Part shown: piece by piece, positions 49,677-60,203 of the stretch
Layout: every line of letters begins with the position of its first letter
How positions within the stretch are numbered: the first letter of the stretch is position 1
DNA from: Megascapheus bottae
Taxonomy: Eukaryota > Chordata > Mammalia > Rodentia > Geomyidae
Assembly (NCBI GenBank): GCA_024803745.1
Contig: JANJXV010000013.1
Span: 17,295,501 to 17,359,500, forward strand
Length of the DNA stretch: 64,000 bases
Direction of reading: 5' to 3'
Made by a program: the position numbers and the translations under genes
The notes under the pieces: model-generated
The model's input: only the letters and a program-made list of their open reading frames with translations
Databases searched by the model: none
What the model was told of the DNA's origin: nothing

Positions 49677-49884
49677 CTTTTTAATTTATTTTTTCATATA
49701 TTTTATCGTAATTAATAGAAGAGTTACATTATATTCACCAGATAGAAGGGGCATTACTTCACATACATTGATACCCTTTCTCATGTCTTGGTCCCCATTT
49801 CCCTTCCCCCACCCCCGCCCCTCATCTTGTTTTTCCCCCTTCCCTATCCAATTTCAAATAACCAAATACACATGTATACAATAT
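49677..49884 (-). mobile_element. LINE-1 3' tail next to exon 3, antisense
   Basis: tatcgtaattaatagaagag, caccagatagaaggggcatt, cattgataccctttctcatg, cctcatcttgtttttccccc. Flanked by the 17-base direct repeat agaaatgatcctttttt at 49660-49676 and 49885-49901, so recent. The 3' target copy ends 91 bases before the exon 3 start. Confidence 0.95.
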
Positions 49885-49992
49885 AGAAATGATCCTTTTT
49901 TCATCTCCTTTCATGCTTCTGTTTTCCATCACTTCATTGACCATGGCATCCCAGTTTCTTACCAACCTTCCTGATTCTCTCTGTTGTTCCAG

Positions 49993-50207
49993 GCACTAAA
50001 ACAGGCACAGATATTACTGATGTCACCTGTGAGCCTGGACTGTCTTCCCCAGCCTCTTACATGAACCTCTTCCCAGTGAGCCATCTCATCGAGGAACTGA
50101 GGCTAGCCCTGGAGATGCTGGAGCTTCCTCAGGAGAAAGCAGCCCTCCTGAGCCAGATCCCTGGCCCCACAGCTGCCTACATAAAGGAGTGGTTTGAGGA
50201 AAGCTTG
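49993..50207 (+). CDS. PPFIBP2: Liprin-beta-2, exon 3 (partial CDS)
   Basis: Continues the N-terminal region of liprin-beta-2. The acceptor gttgttccag is at 49983-49992 and the donor ttg|gtgagt at 50208. With the single G from exon 2 it gives Gly-Thr-Lys-Thr-Gly, then DVTCEPGLSSPASYMNLFP, HLIEELRLALEMLELPQEKA, ALLSQIPGPTAAYIKEWFEE, ending SL at phase 0. Human liprin-beta-2, as I remember it, has the same blocks with small changes (for example MNPFPVLHLIEDLRLALEML). The 215-base length and both phases fit intact splicing, with no stop or frameshift. The exons encoding the long coiled coil and the SAM domains lie beyond the window. Confidence 0.95.
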
Positions 50208-51399
50208 GTGAGTAGGCCCAAGGCCTGATTGGAAACTCAGAAAAACATAATTACACAGTCCATGGATTGCCACCACTGGTCAAAGCTATTGATTTATTTC
50301 TACATTCTCCAGCCCTTTCTTGCTTCTTATCCAGCTTTGAGCAGTGGCTATTAAGTGGATCTTTCCAGCAGGAATTTAGATCCCAGTCAAGCAGCTTGGT
50401 CTAGCGCTCCTCTGTTCTGAGGAAATCCAGGGTCAGATAAGGGCAATCATGGTTAAACACCCAGCCCCCAAGAACATGTACTACTTACAGAGTTCAGTCC
50501 CTGGATAGGATTCTATCCTCAACTGGATCCCTTAAGTTTCTTAGCAAAGCCTAGAGCTGGCTTGCTTCATTTATTTCTTTGTTGTGCTCCTAGTCCTTTC
50601 CCTAGAACTACTTTCTATCCCTAGGATGGAATGCAGGCTTGCTAACTCTTCTGTTTTCTCAAGATCAGGATCACAGATCTGCCTATTTATAATAGGGGAA
50701 GCAGATCTGTAACCAAGCTTTGCTTTGAGCTGTAGTTACCCATCTGTTTTTCCATGGAGACTAGCAGCTCCACCTTAAGAGATTTGGTAATAACTGGAAA
50801 TAGGTAAGGTAAGGAGGTAATTCATAGAGGAAATAATCTGGGATATAACTGTTGGGGACCAGAGGACAGCTGTTGGAAAGGCAGAGGAAGAAAGGGTAGA
50901 ATGAAGGGAGGAAGGGAAGAAGGGAAAGAATTCGGGAAATAAGAATGATCTAAAAGGTAGAGGAAGGAAGGCAAGGTGGCAGGAAGAGAGTTTGGGGTTA
51001 GCACTTGGAATGTTGTCTTCTAATACTGGAAAATTCTAATACTATAGACCTGATTGAAAATGGAAAAGTATGCACAGAGGTTGGAGGTCAGGAATAGCAG
51101 CATTCTCTGAGGAGAAGGCATTGAAGCTGGAGACCACAAACCAAGGAAGTGTAGACACCTCTGTCCAGAGGCTATGTCATTGGTAATTAGACAGGCTGTG
51201 TCCCAGATATCCTTGTTCCAGAGGCCTTTGAACACTGAACAGTTCTTCATTATATTCATTATATGTCTTATTCAATATTTTCATTACCCAATTCAGCTGC
51301 CTGATGTCCTGTATAATATGTCGATATCAAGGGGATAGGTAGTTAATAACTTGTCTCCCCCATGTGACAGGTAATGAATCACATATCTATACTGAGATG

Positions 51400-51535
51400 G
51401 TGGACAGCAAAGAATGGCCTCCACAAGATGTCATATATTAATGACCAGAACCTGTGACTATGTTACCTTCACAGCAAAGGAGAAATCTACAGATAAAATT
51501 ATGATTTCAAATCAGCTGCCTTTAAAACACAAAAG
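51400..51535 (+). repeat. Possible old LTR-type repeat fragment
   Basis: aatgaccagaacctgtgact, atgttaccttcacagcaaag and attatgatttcaaatc resemble a segment common in old mammalian LTR (MLT1-like) repeats. Weak and short; assignment uncertain. Confidence 0.3.
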
Positions 51536-51789
51536 ATAGCCTGGGCCTGCCAGCCACATCATGAGTAACCTCAAGAGTCTTTCTGAGAGCTTTCTGTGCT
51601 GTTCTTGGGGCCTTTTTGTTAAGCTCCAGGGCCTCTTTTCACTTGCTTTCCCCTATTCTTCCCCAGGACATTACCGTCATGTAAGTGAAAGATTTCACCG
51701 AAATGTCTTTCTAATCTGCCTACAGATTAGAAATAGCTGGATTTTATTCCCTCCTATACAGTTTACAGTAATCATGGATGTCATTTGAT

Positions 51790-51980
51790 CACCTTCATGG
51801 ATGTACTTTAATTCAGGTGACACTTTCTCCAGTTTTGACATTTTGACTATTTTAAACCTTTCACAAATGGCATTTCTGTAATGAACATCTTTGTCCAGAA
51901 ATATTTGTTCCTATTTTTATATATTTCCTAAAGTCTAAGAATAGACTTCAAGAAGGACCACCAGTTAAAATGTAGCATGT
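51790..51980 (-). mobile_element. Old LINE-1 3' fragment, antisense
   Basis: tctccagttttgacattttg, ctgtaatgaacatctttgtc, agaaatatttgttcctattt resemble the inverted 3' region of old L1. Highly diverged. Confidence 0.5.
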
Positions 51981-52139
51981 GCAGCTAAATTTCATTTTAA
52001 ATAAACAGTGGGTAAACAGTTTTCTAAATCTGGAACTCTGATCTGAAAGGATTGATATTCTTAAGCCTTTTAACACATTTTTCCAGGTCAGTTTTCAGAA
52101 GACTTAAAAAAATAATAAAAATAAAAAAAATAAATAAAC

Positions 52140-52338
52140 CTCAACTGGCCTGGAGCCATAAGCCTTCTGATTTTAGTTTCCTGTGTAGCTGGGATGGCAG
52201 ACATACATAACCATGCTTCAGCTATGGGTTGAGAAGGAGTCTACTAAACATTTTGCTTAGTCTTGCCTCAAACCATGATCTTTCTGATTTTTGCCTCCTA
52301 AGTAGTAGGATTATAGATATAAACCTTCATTCCCAGAT
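52140..52338 (-). repeat. Two degraded 7SL-type SINE fragments, antisense
   Basis: ttcctgtgtagctgggatgg at 52179 and gcctcctaagtagtaggatt at 52292 are two separate inverted 7SL-type heads. An A/T-rich (aaaat)n tract at about 52107-52139 precedes them. Confidence 0.65.
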
Positions 52339-52506
52339 TAACTACTTATATTTTCATTGTGAGTTTTTGAAGTAAATCCATCACACAATGATTACAAAAC
52401 ACCTGTAGTAATTTCATAGGACAAAGAGTTTTCTTGTTTTGTGTTTTACAGTTCTTTGTTTAGTGAGACAACAGAACTTTTTTCCTTTATTAAAAAAAAT
52501 ACAGTT

Positions 52507-52738
52507 GGGCTGGGCGACATGGTTCATGCCTGTAATCCTAGCTACTTAGGAGGCTGAGTGCTGAGGATCAAGGTTCAAAGCTGGCCGGGCACAAAATGAC
52601 TTGAGACTCTTATCTCCAATTAACCTCTAGAAAACAGGAAGTGGGGCTTAGCTCAAGGGTAGGGTGGTAGCCTTGAGCTGAAGAGCTCAGGGACAACGCC
52701 CAGGCCCAGAGTTCAAGCCCCTTGACCCACACACAAAA
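52507..52738 (+). repeat. Composite 7SL/tRNA-like SINE
   Basis: gggctgggcgacatggttca, tgcctgtaatcctagctact, ttatctccaattaacctcta, then gtggtagccttgagctgaag and agttcaagcccctt with an A-rich tail. Full length, same subtype as the copy at 54437 (shared gctcaagggtaggRtggtag). Confidence 0.93.
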
Positions 52739-52770
52739 AAAGTACAGATAATAATTGTGGTGATGTTATC

Positions 52771-52853
52771 ACTTTTCAATGATACTAGGGATCAAATCTA
52801 GGATCTGCACATGCTCAGCAGGCATTCTACCACTGAGCTACATCTTCAACCTC
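52771..52853 (-). repeat. ID-like monomer, antisense
   Basis: gatactagggatcaaatcta, then tcagcaggcattctaccact and gagctacatcttcaacc: a single inverted ID-like module without the right module. Confidence 0.65.
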
Positions 52854-53311
52854 TTTTTTCTTATTTTATTAGTATTCTGTTTGATTTCTAAGCTTTAATC
52901 TCATACGTTATCTTAAAAAGTAATCCCCTCATGCTCATATTTACCCATGCTCATATAAGCAGTATTTAATCTATTTCAATCATTAAAATAGAAACCCCTC
53001 CCAACAGAATATTTTTAAGGGCTCAGTCAAAAATTAGTTGCAATATTTCATTTTTTATACCAATTGAAAGTACCTGAAGCCCCTTGGATGGGTCTGTGTG
53101 AGCATCCTAATCTGTGTTCTTTCTTCCATAGGATTTTAGTGCTTATGTGTTTAGATAGCCACTTTTTTTTTACTCATGGAACATGTTTCCCTTACTTTGT
53201 TTTTCAATGCTGTGTATGGCAAGATGTAGAATTAAGAGATTGTAATTAGCTCTACCTCTCTTCCTGTTTGGGTTTCTTCTCTTCCTTTTGGCCCTAAAAT
53301 GTCAATGTCTG

Positions 53312-53313
53312 TC

Positions 53314-53380
<67 letters not shown>

Positions 53381-53385
53381 TCATT
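53312..53385. repeat. (TTTC)n microsatellite
   Basis: About 18 near-perfect ttTC tetranucleotides. It leads into the T-rich tail of the next SINE, so it probably expanded from it. Confidence 0.97.
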
Positions 53386-53419
53386 CTTTCCGATTCTTTT
53401 CTTTTCTTTTCTTTCTTTC

Positions 53420-53604
53420 GCCAGTCCCAGTGCTTAAACTCAGGGCCTGAGCACTGTCCTTGGGCTTTCTCAAGACTAGAGCTCTACCACTTGAGCCGCA
53501 GAACCATTTCCAGCTTTTTCTATGTATGTGATACAGAGGCATCAAACCCAGGTCTTCGTGCATGCTAGGCAAACACTCTACCACTATGCCAAACTCCCAA
53601 CCCC
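53420..53604 (-). repeat. ID-like dimer SINE, antisense
   Basis: gccagtcccagtgcttaaac, ctaccacttgagccgcagaa, aggcatcaaacccaggtctt, tgccaaactcccaacccc. Complete dimer attached to the preceding (TTTC)n tail. Confidence 0.92.
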
Positions 53605-54175
53605 AAATGGCCTTTCTTAAACTCAGGTAAAAACCTATTAATTAGTATCTACCTGAATTGGTTTGATTTTTTATTTTATAGCTAACTAATTGACATTTTT
53701 AGTGTGTGATATAAAAATTGGATCAACTTTGAAAATGCTTTCTGGAAAATTGTTCAAATTATTTTTTTATCTAAAGGAAGTTGGTGAGGGTGTTGGTTTT
53801 TGCAAGATGCATTACAGAAAATAGCTTGTGTTCAGGTTTAGATTTATTTGGGGATTATTTATTATGGTGTAGGGAATGTTCTCCTTTAGAAAGAAGATTC
53901 CCTAGAAGTTATTGCGTTCATAAATCTTTTAGAGTAATCATGGTTACCAGCAACCTATAAATGGTGTGCTTTTAGGGGGTCAGAAGTTCATATAAACATT
54001 TCAGGAAATCAGAGCTAGATGTTAAAAGTTTTGATTCTGAACAGAGATGGCCTGTCTGTGTTTTAGGTCTTAAAGACCTTCAGTTTGTTTACACTCTGGT
54101 TATCCATACATTCCACCTTAGTTCCTATCTATATAGAAATAGAACTCTGAGCAGTGTACAAACTTACTGTGTGTT

Positions 54176-54349
54176 TTAGAGCAGTCTTGTTAATGAGAAG
54201 TCCTTGCTATACAAACTTTGATCTGTGGCCCAACAGTTTTGGTATACCCTAGTAGCCTGTGAAAAATGCAGACTACAGGCCCCTAGTCGATACCTGAATC
54301 CTTTCAGGTGATTCCTAGGCAACATTGAGGTTTGAGAAGCATCGCTTTG
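54176..54349 (+). repeat. MER5-like DNA transposon relic
   Basis: gtagcctgtgaaaaatgcag, actacaggcccctagtcgat, tttcaggtgattcctaggca, ttgaggtttgagaagcatcg: MER5A-type order with the recognisable 3' end. Confidence 0.7.
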
Positions 54350-54436
54350 TTTACAGAATTATTAAAACACTTCTTTAACTTGCCTGATTTATTTTCAGAA
54401 AAGAACCACTTTTGAATGAGGATAAGAACTGGAACA

Positions 54437-54785
54437 AAGGCGTTGTGGTAGCTCACACCTGTAATCCTAGCTATTCAGGAAGCTGAGATCTGAGGATCAA
54501 GGTTCAAAGCCAGCTTGGGCACAAAAGGATCTGAGACTCTTATCTCCAATTAACCTCTAGAAATCAGGAAATGGAGCTTGGCTCAAGGGTAGGATGGTAG
54601 CCTTGAGCTGAAGAGCTCAGGGACAAAGCCCAGGTCCTAGGGCAGGGTGGTAGCCTTGAGCTGTAGAGCTCAGAGACCGCACCCAGGCCCAGGGGTAGGG
54701 AAGTAGCCTTGAGCTGAAGAGCTCAGGGACAGCACCCAGGCCAAGTTTAAGCCCCATGACCCACAAAAAAACAAAACAAAACAAA
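54437..54785 (+). repeat. Composite SINE with triplicated right-module segment
   Basis: Normal 7SL part (gtggtagctcacacctgtaa to ttatctccaattaacctcta). The right-module segment is then present three times in tandem, about 53 bases each: 54586-54638, 54639-54690 and 54691-54743 (core gtagccttgagctgWagagc). It ends with agtttaagccccatgaccc and an (AAAAC)n tail. About 105 bases longer than its neighbours. Confidence 0.95.
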
Positions 54786-54904
54786 ACAAAAATTGGAACA
54801 AGTGAGGCTGTCTGAGAGATGATGGAGGACAAATGAAAGCCTTGCCCTAAGTGCTGTCTGTGCATCCCTTGTATGTTTGTCCCATCTCCTGTAGAAACAT
54901 AGAC

Positions 54905-55025
54905 TCCTTCTTTCCTTCCTTCCGTCCTTCCTTCCTTCCTTCCTTCCTTCCTTCCTTCCTTCCTTCCTTCCTTCCTTCCTTCCTTCCTTCTTTTTTTCCT
55001 TCCTTCTTTGCTTTCTTCTTTCCTG
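54905..55025. repeat. (TTCC)n microsatellite
   Basis: About 25 ttcc units with few interruptions. The long minus-strand open frame across it reads only Lys-Glu-Gly-Arg repeats and is not a gene. Confidence 0.97.
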
Positions 55026-55149
55026 TCTGTCTTTGAAAGAAGAGGGGACTTGGATCCAAGGCTATCACTGCTCTATCTGCAAAACAGAGGATACCACTTC
55101 CCCATTTCCTGAGGGTTACACTTCTGCCAAGCCTTAAGATGGAACAGCA

Positions 55150-55341
55150 GGGTTGGAAGTTTGGCCTAGTGGTCTTTGTGCCTAGCCTGCGCGAAGACCC
55201 GGGTTCGATTCCTCGGTACCACATACGTAGAAAAAAGCTGGAAGTGGTGTTGTGGGTCAAGTGGTAGAGTTCTAGCCTTGAGAAAAGTCAAAGGACAGTG
55301 CTCAGGCCCTGAGTTCAAGCCCTACGACTGGCAAAAAAAAA
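55150..55341 (+). repeat. Young ID-like dimer SINE with target duplication
   Basis: gggttggaagtttggcctag, then the near-perfect B box cgggttcgattcctcggtac, then the right module (gggtcaagtggtagagttct, ccctgagttcaagccc) and A11 tail. Flanked by tggaacagca at 55140-55149 and 55345-55354. Confidence 0.95.
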
Positions 55342-56076
55342 AAGTGGAACAGCAACCCTACTTAGGCTTCTTTGTAGATCAAGCCCTGCTCACCTTAGGT
55401 TCTAGGAGACTTCATGAACAAGAGCCTCATCCATCAGCTTTTCAGGCACAGGAAATGAAGACGTAGTCTCCTCTGTTTTGCAGATAGAGTAAAAACTTGG
55501 GGTGAGTACCATCAGGGTATGAAGTTGCCGCCCTGCTGAAAGGCTGAGGCATCTCTGTTGTGATAGCCTTGGAGCCAAGTCACCTCTTCCTCCCCCTCTA
55601 CCATGATGGCACACAGGCTGATGCCCTTCAGAGTATACGGATGTTTCTAGTCAGGAGCTCATGAAGCTTACCAGATGGCCCTGACATCGAGAAAGGAGCA
55701 AGATACTCCTCAGTAGCTTTGCATGTACCACAGGCAAGAAGGATCTGGTGCCAGTAAAACTACTTCTAGGATTTTGGCTGTACCTCAAGTGGGCTTTCCC
55801 ATAATCTGGGAGGGGGTGTCTACCACTCCATACTTGCTTGGCTTTGCTAAGTGCAGTCCACTTGATGTGATCCAGGGATAGGAGAGGGGTGGAGACTCAC
55901 AGACTCACATGGGCTTTACAGGCAATTGACTAGAGGAAAAGTTCGTGAGTAGAGAGTAGAGAAGGCAAAGGGTAGCTGGTGTACCATGCTGATTAGTCCT
56001 CTAGACTTTGGGTAATGCTCAAAAGATACCAGAGCCAGCAGTCTCCAGGCAAAGTAGCTACGGATGCTTCTCTAAC

Positions 56077-56107
56077 ATTCTAATACATGTACCACATGTA
56101 TTAGAAT
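56077..56107. repeat. Perfect 14-bp inverted repeat with 3-bp loop
   Basis: attctaatacatgt (56077-56090), acc, acatgtattagaat (56094-56107). Perfectly palindromic arms. No poly-T or gene context suggests a terminator; it may be a fixed palindrome or a mini-element end. Confidence 0.95.
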
Positions 56108-57194
56108 ACAGCTCTCACCAGCAGTCAGTCTGTCCTCCTGTTGAATACTTATGGATATAGACCAAGAAAATCCCTGGCAGTGGTTCAAGATAAAGTTGGA
56201 GAAATTAGGCAAACTTACAAGCAGCAGACCAAGGGCAGCTCAGGGTATCGATCAGATTGAAAGAGCAGAGGGGTGGCAGAGAACCACATGCTGCAGGTTT
56301 GGTCACCAACGGGAGCCCAAGCTTTCTTTTTCAAGAATGCAGGTATTCCAGTCCATAGGCAAGCTGCTCAAATGTGAGGGAGTGTGGGCGATAGGAAGGA
56401 GTTAAAAGTCACCACAAACCTCTTCTCTCCTCTGAGCCTTGATTTCCCCTACTAGAAATAATCAATCAAATTGACCATTTGAAAAGCCCACGTCTGTAAG
56501 ATCTAACCAGGCATTCTATCATATGGTTTGTTCTCTGGGCTGTATTGGGGAGCTTCTTTTTAATCCTACGCTATGAACCTTATCTGTCCAGATCTGTTAA
56601 TTTTCTAAGCAGAGTCAGTGTGGGGAGTCTATAAGGGTGGCTGACATAGAGATGACAGGGCTCAGCAGAGGCCTGCATCCCAACAAGAATGAAGAAAGCC
56701 ATTGTGCATGCTGGCTACTTCAATTTTCTCTGGAACTAGTCACTCAGAGAGCAAAGAAAGACACTTGTGCTCATAAGAGGCGTGTGCATGTCCATCCCCC
56801 CCCACTTTCTCAGTTGCATGCCACCTTGTCACAGATGGTGGCTCCTTCAGTTCCCCGCCCCTCAAACAAAGCCCATGTGTTCCTGCCAGATTCTGATTGT
56901 AATCTTTCATTCTGCTTAAAGAGGCAAATCTGTTTACCATATTGGAAAACCAGAGGAGTTGCAAAAAAAAAAAGATGGAGAGAGAAAGCTGTTTTATGGA
57001 TTAGACAATGTGAGCCTGAGTTTCCCTGGCTGTGTGATTCACTTGTGTATCTCTATACTCCAGTCAGGGCAGGGCACAGAAGACAGGTCTGGATAGATCT
57101 GTGCTAAACATTTTAATTTTGAAAAGCTGCAGACAAAACTTTGGAGAAATACCTTTTCCTCTGGAGTTGGTACTGGTTACCTAGGATGCAGGAG

Positions 57195-57320
57195 ACTCCC
57201 AGTCACCAGCAAAGAAAGGGAGAGGGAGAAAAGAAAAGAGGAGAAAGGGAAGGAAAGGGGGGGGAAGAGAGAAACAGGGATGGAGAGAGAAGGAGGGAGG
57301 TGAATAGAGAGACAAACAAA
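57195..57320. repeat. GA-rich low-complexity tract
   Basis: Purine-only runs of gaaa, ggga and gagaga mixed units over about 125 bases, without a clean period. Confidence 0.85.
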
Positions 57321-57711
57321 TATTACATGAACCAATTTCCAACATGGGTTTCTTATTTGTACCTATGACAGGTATGGAATTGAATGAAAATAAAAATAAA
57401 ACATACATTTTATTATCTTTAAGTGGCTGTCTAAAGGGGTTACCATTCAACATGTCAGTTAATGAATGCAATGAATCTTGACCAGTGTCACCCCTTTCAT
57501 CACTCTCCCCCAACTCTCCTCCACCCAAAGGACTCTAATTGTGGGCTGTATAGGCAGTGATTCTTTGTCCCTGTGCAGTACTTGAAGTAGCCAGTAGGTG
57601 GGAGTCAGGGACAAACACTGGGAAGTCTAAATCCTTAGAAGCAGGAATAAGGTATGGGTTTTATTAGAGAAAAAAATAGACCCCCGCCTTTTGTGATGGG
57701 AAAGAGGACAA

Positions 57712-57714
57712 AAG

Positions 57715-57788
<74 letters not shown>

Positions 57789-57850
57789 CCTCTCCTCTCC
57801 TCTCCTCTCCTCTCCTCTCCTCTCCTCTCCTCTCCTCTCCTCTCCCTCTA
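57712..57850. repeat. (CT)n and (CTCTC)n compound microsatellite
   Basis: About 35 CT dinucleotides (57714-57784), then about 12 copies of the 5-base unit tctcc (57784-57846). Two different expansions abut; pure pyrimidine on the plus strand, so H-DNA is possible. Confidence 0.97.
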
Positions 57851-58080
57851 CTCTGCTCTCCCTCTCTTCCTCCCTCTCAGTAATGAGACTGCTGGACAGT
57901 GTATCTGGGTCAGCTAGAAAGGAAAATTTTTTCTCATTTTCCTTGGAAACCAGTGGACAGATAAAAGGCAGATGAGGCCTCCACTGTGGGTCTGAGGGAG
58001 AAAAGCTAGACCTGACCTTTCACAGTTAGTGGCAAAAAAACCTTTCCAAACCCCTTGTCTCCCAGGGGCCTTTCTCTGGG

Positions 58081-58091
58081 GGTATATATAG
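58081..58091 (+). promoter_or_regulatory. TATA-like motif in intron 3
   Basis: ggtatatatagc preceded by G-rich sequence (tctctgggg). The context looks like a core promoter, but I see no confirmed start site. A reasonable donor, ttccag|gttagt, lies at 58421 and could end a first exon. Confidence 0.3.
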
Positions 58092-58603
58092 CAGGACAGC
58101 TCTCCACATCCCACGAGCCATTTTCTGACCCAGGCATCTGCCAGCCATGCCCTGGGGAAGAGATTTTGATTGCAGGGTTGCACACCGCATTAGAGGAGCT
58201 CCCCTTTAGCCATTTTCCTCTTCCCCCTCCCCCCCACGCCAAGCAAGTAAATTCTAAGCAATCTGGATCCTTTCAGACCTGACCAAAAGAGACTATTTCC
58301 CTCAGAACCAGTGTTTATAAATGACCAAGAATGTGCAAACACTGGGGAAAGAGCAAATAAATCCTTCCCCACTAAATTTCCTGCCTCTGGCCCAGGAGAT
58401 CTGGCAGAGGATGCTTCCAGGTTAGTAAAACTTGAGATCTGAATGCGCAGATACCTACTTCCCCTCCACCCACAAAGACGCATGTTAGACTACAACTAGA
58501 ACCTTCTGTAGCTCAAAACCCACTAGCAGTCAGGCAGCCGTCATGCTTCTGATACCCAGTGCTTTAAGGAACTTACGATCATAGTTCCATTACCTCTGAC
58601 TTT

Positions 58604-58705
58604 TCCAGGTGTGGGCCAGCAGTGTGAGCATCTCCTGGGGGTTTGTTAATAAGGCACAGTCTTAGGCTGCATTCCCAACTGCCCGATCAGATTCTGCATG
58701 TCATT
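58604..58705 (+). repeat. MER5-like DNA transposon relic
   Basis: gtgtgggccagcagtgtgag, catctcctgggggtttgtta, ctgcattcccaactgcccga, cagattctgcatgt: clear MER5A/B order. Confidence 0.75.
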
Positions 58706-58848
58706 AGAAGCCTTCCAGCTCAGAAATGCATTCTCTATAGGGAAGCCTCCCACAAGCCCTAGACTACATTTGACTACTGTGCCTGGAAAATACCTAAGCA
58801 TGATTTTCATGTTTTTAAATGACTGAAGAAAAGTCACAAGAATAATCT

Positions 58849-59025
58849 GTGATGTGGCAATGATATACCATTCCCATTTCAGTATCCATAAATAAAATTT
58901 TACTGGAACCCAGCCACATTTTGCTGTTGGTTGTGGCCACTTTCAGGCTACAAATAGCAAAACCGAATGTGACAGAAGCTCTGTGGCCCACAAAGTCTAA
59001 AATATGTATGGCCTTTGTCCCAACT
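58849..59025 (-). repeat. Old DNA transposon relic (hAT-type), antisense
   Basis: ataaaattttactggaaccc, agccacattttgctgttggt, gtggcccacaaagtctaaaa match a common mammalian non-autonomous DNA transposon. I recall its consensus but not its exact name. Confidence 0.55.
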
Positions 59026-60119
59026 CATTCTGGAGATGCATTCTCCATGTTGTACACTCAGGAGACATGGGTGATGGTGGTCCCCTGACGTCCCCATTTT
59101 CTGAAGCCAGAGGCTTTCTGGCCTGACTGGAGGGCGAGCCTACATGTGTCTGAGGAGAAGATGTCCTTAGCAAGGATCACCATGGCCCAGAGGCCAAGGC
59201 TCTGGGCTGAATAGGTTCAGCCCACTAAGAGACTCCTCATTCCTGGTGGCCAATAGGACCCCGTTCAGCCATTCCCTGGAACCCCAGCCAGGTAAGTGAC
59301 CATCCTAAGGTTCTATTCTAGACCCCAGGATACTGGCAAAGACAAGCCACGAGATTCTCCCTTCAAAACATGCCTGCTATGGCCTCTTAGCTGTGTTTTG
59401 CACTCCCAGTCTCACAAGCTTCTGTGCTTGGCCTCAGCTGGCTGCCTCATGTTCCCAACAGTAATGAGTTCAGTATGGCTGCAGATGACTGAATTACTTC
59501 TAGGAAGGCCTAAGGGCTGTCAGGGTCAGCACTGGTGACCTTTATTTGTGTACCCTTGGTGGTCCCTGAGACTGTACCTCACGGGAACACTATAATGGGA
59601 AGAAGAAGCAGACTAAAGCTGCAGGACTAACTTGCTTAGGATGAAGCAAGGCTTCTTGCTTCATGGGAATCCAGGACCACTTAGATAACCTGATGAAAAC
59701 TGTTTTCAGAGACATAGAGCTTTTGTATATATCTAGTGGTGTATTCAGAGACTTATCTGTTGAAGCCCACCCGTGGAACACTATAAAACACTCCTAATCA
59801 GGATGGCTTTTGAGGGTGGATGTTGGCTATCCATTCTTCACCAGAGTGATAGGGCTGAGCACTCGGAATGATGTGGAGGTGGCTGAAGGTGCTGTGTTCA
59901 CCCATATCATTCTTCCCCACCCCTATCCTTCCTGCCATCTGTTCTTAGATCCTTTGCAGTGTTATTTTGTGGATTTGAGGATTAAATTATATGGAAGGAA
60001 AATGAACTTTGGTGTGTTAGGGAGGGAAAAAAGAAAAGAAAAGACTGGGGTAAGGATTTCCACTTGAGGATGCATAAAAATATGTCAAGAATTTAGCTTT
60101 AGCTTGTCTGAATTCCTGG

Positions 60120-60203
60120 CTACCTCCCTCTTCTCCAACTCTTCCCTCCCTTCTCTCTTCTCTTTTCCCTCCCTTCTCTTCTCCTTTCCCTTTCTTCCTC
60201 AGC
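60120..60203. repeat. CT-rich low-complexity tract
   Basis: tccctc, ttctcttc and ctttccc units over about 85 bases. No clean period. Confidence 0.8.

Larger units (their letters stand above)
36919..49992 (+). other. PPFIBP2: PPFIBP2 intron 2 (about 13.1 kb)
   Basis: From gtaggt at 36919 to the acceptor ttccag before 49993. It is the most repeat-loaded part of the window: a nested LINE/SINE cluster at 39.6-44.0 kb, further L1 tails at 46127 and 49677, and older L1 pieces at 38115 and 46930. No coding exon was found. I can name nothing in 36919-38110, 38470-39110, 39210-39650, 43130-43810, 43990-44890, 45440-46120, 47400-47860 and 47960-49670, apart from a (GTT)n run at about 48601 and short tandem repeats listed separately. 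Confidence 0.8.

Noticed and set aside
54847..55260. 137-codon minus-strand frame
   Set aside because: Made of inverted SINE sequence joined to a translated (TTCC)n microsatellite.
56637..57107. 156-codon plus-strand open frame
   Set aside because: No known domain; it spans an A11 run read as Lys and begins within ordinary intron sequence. Probably chance.
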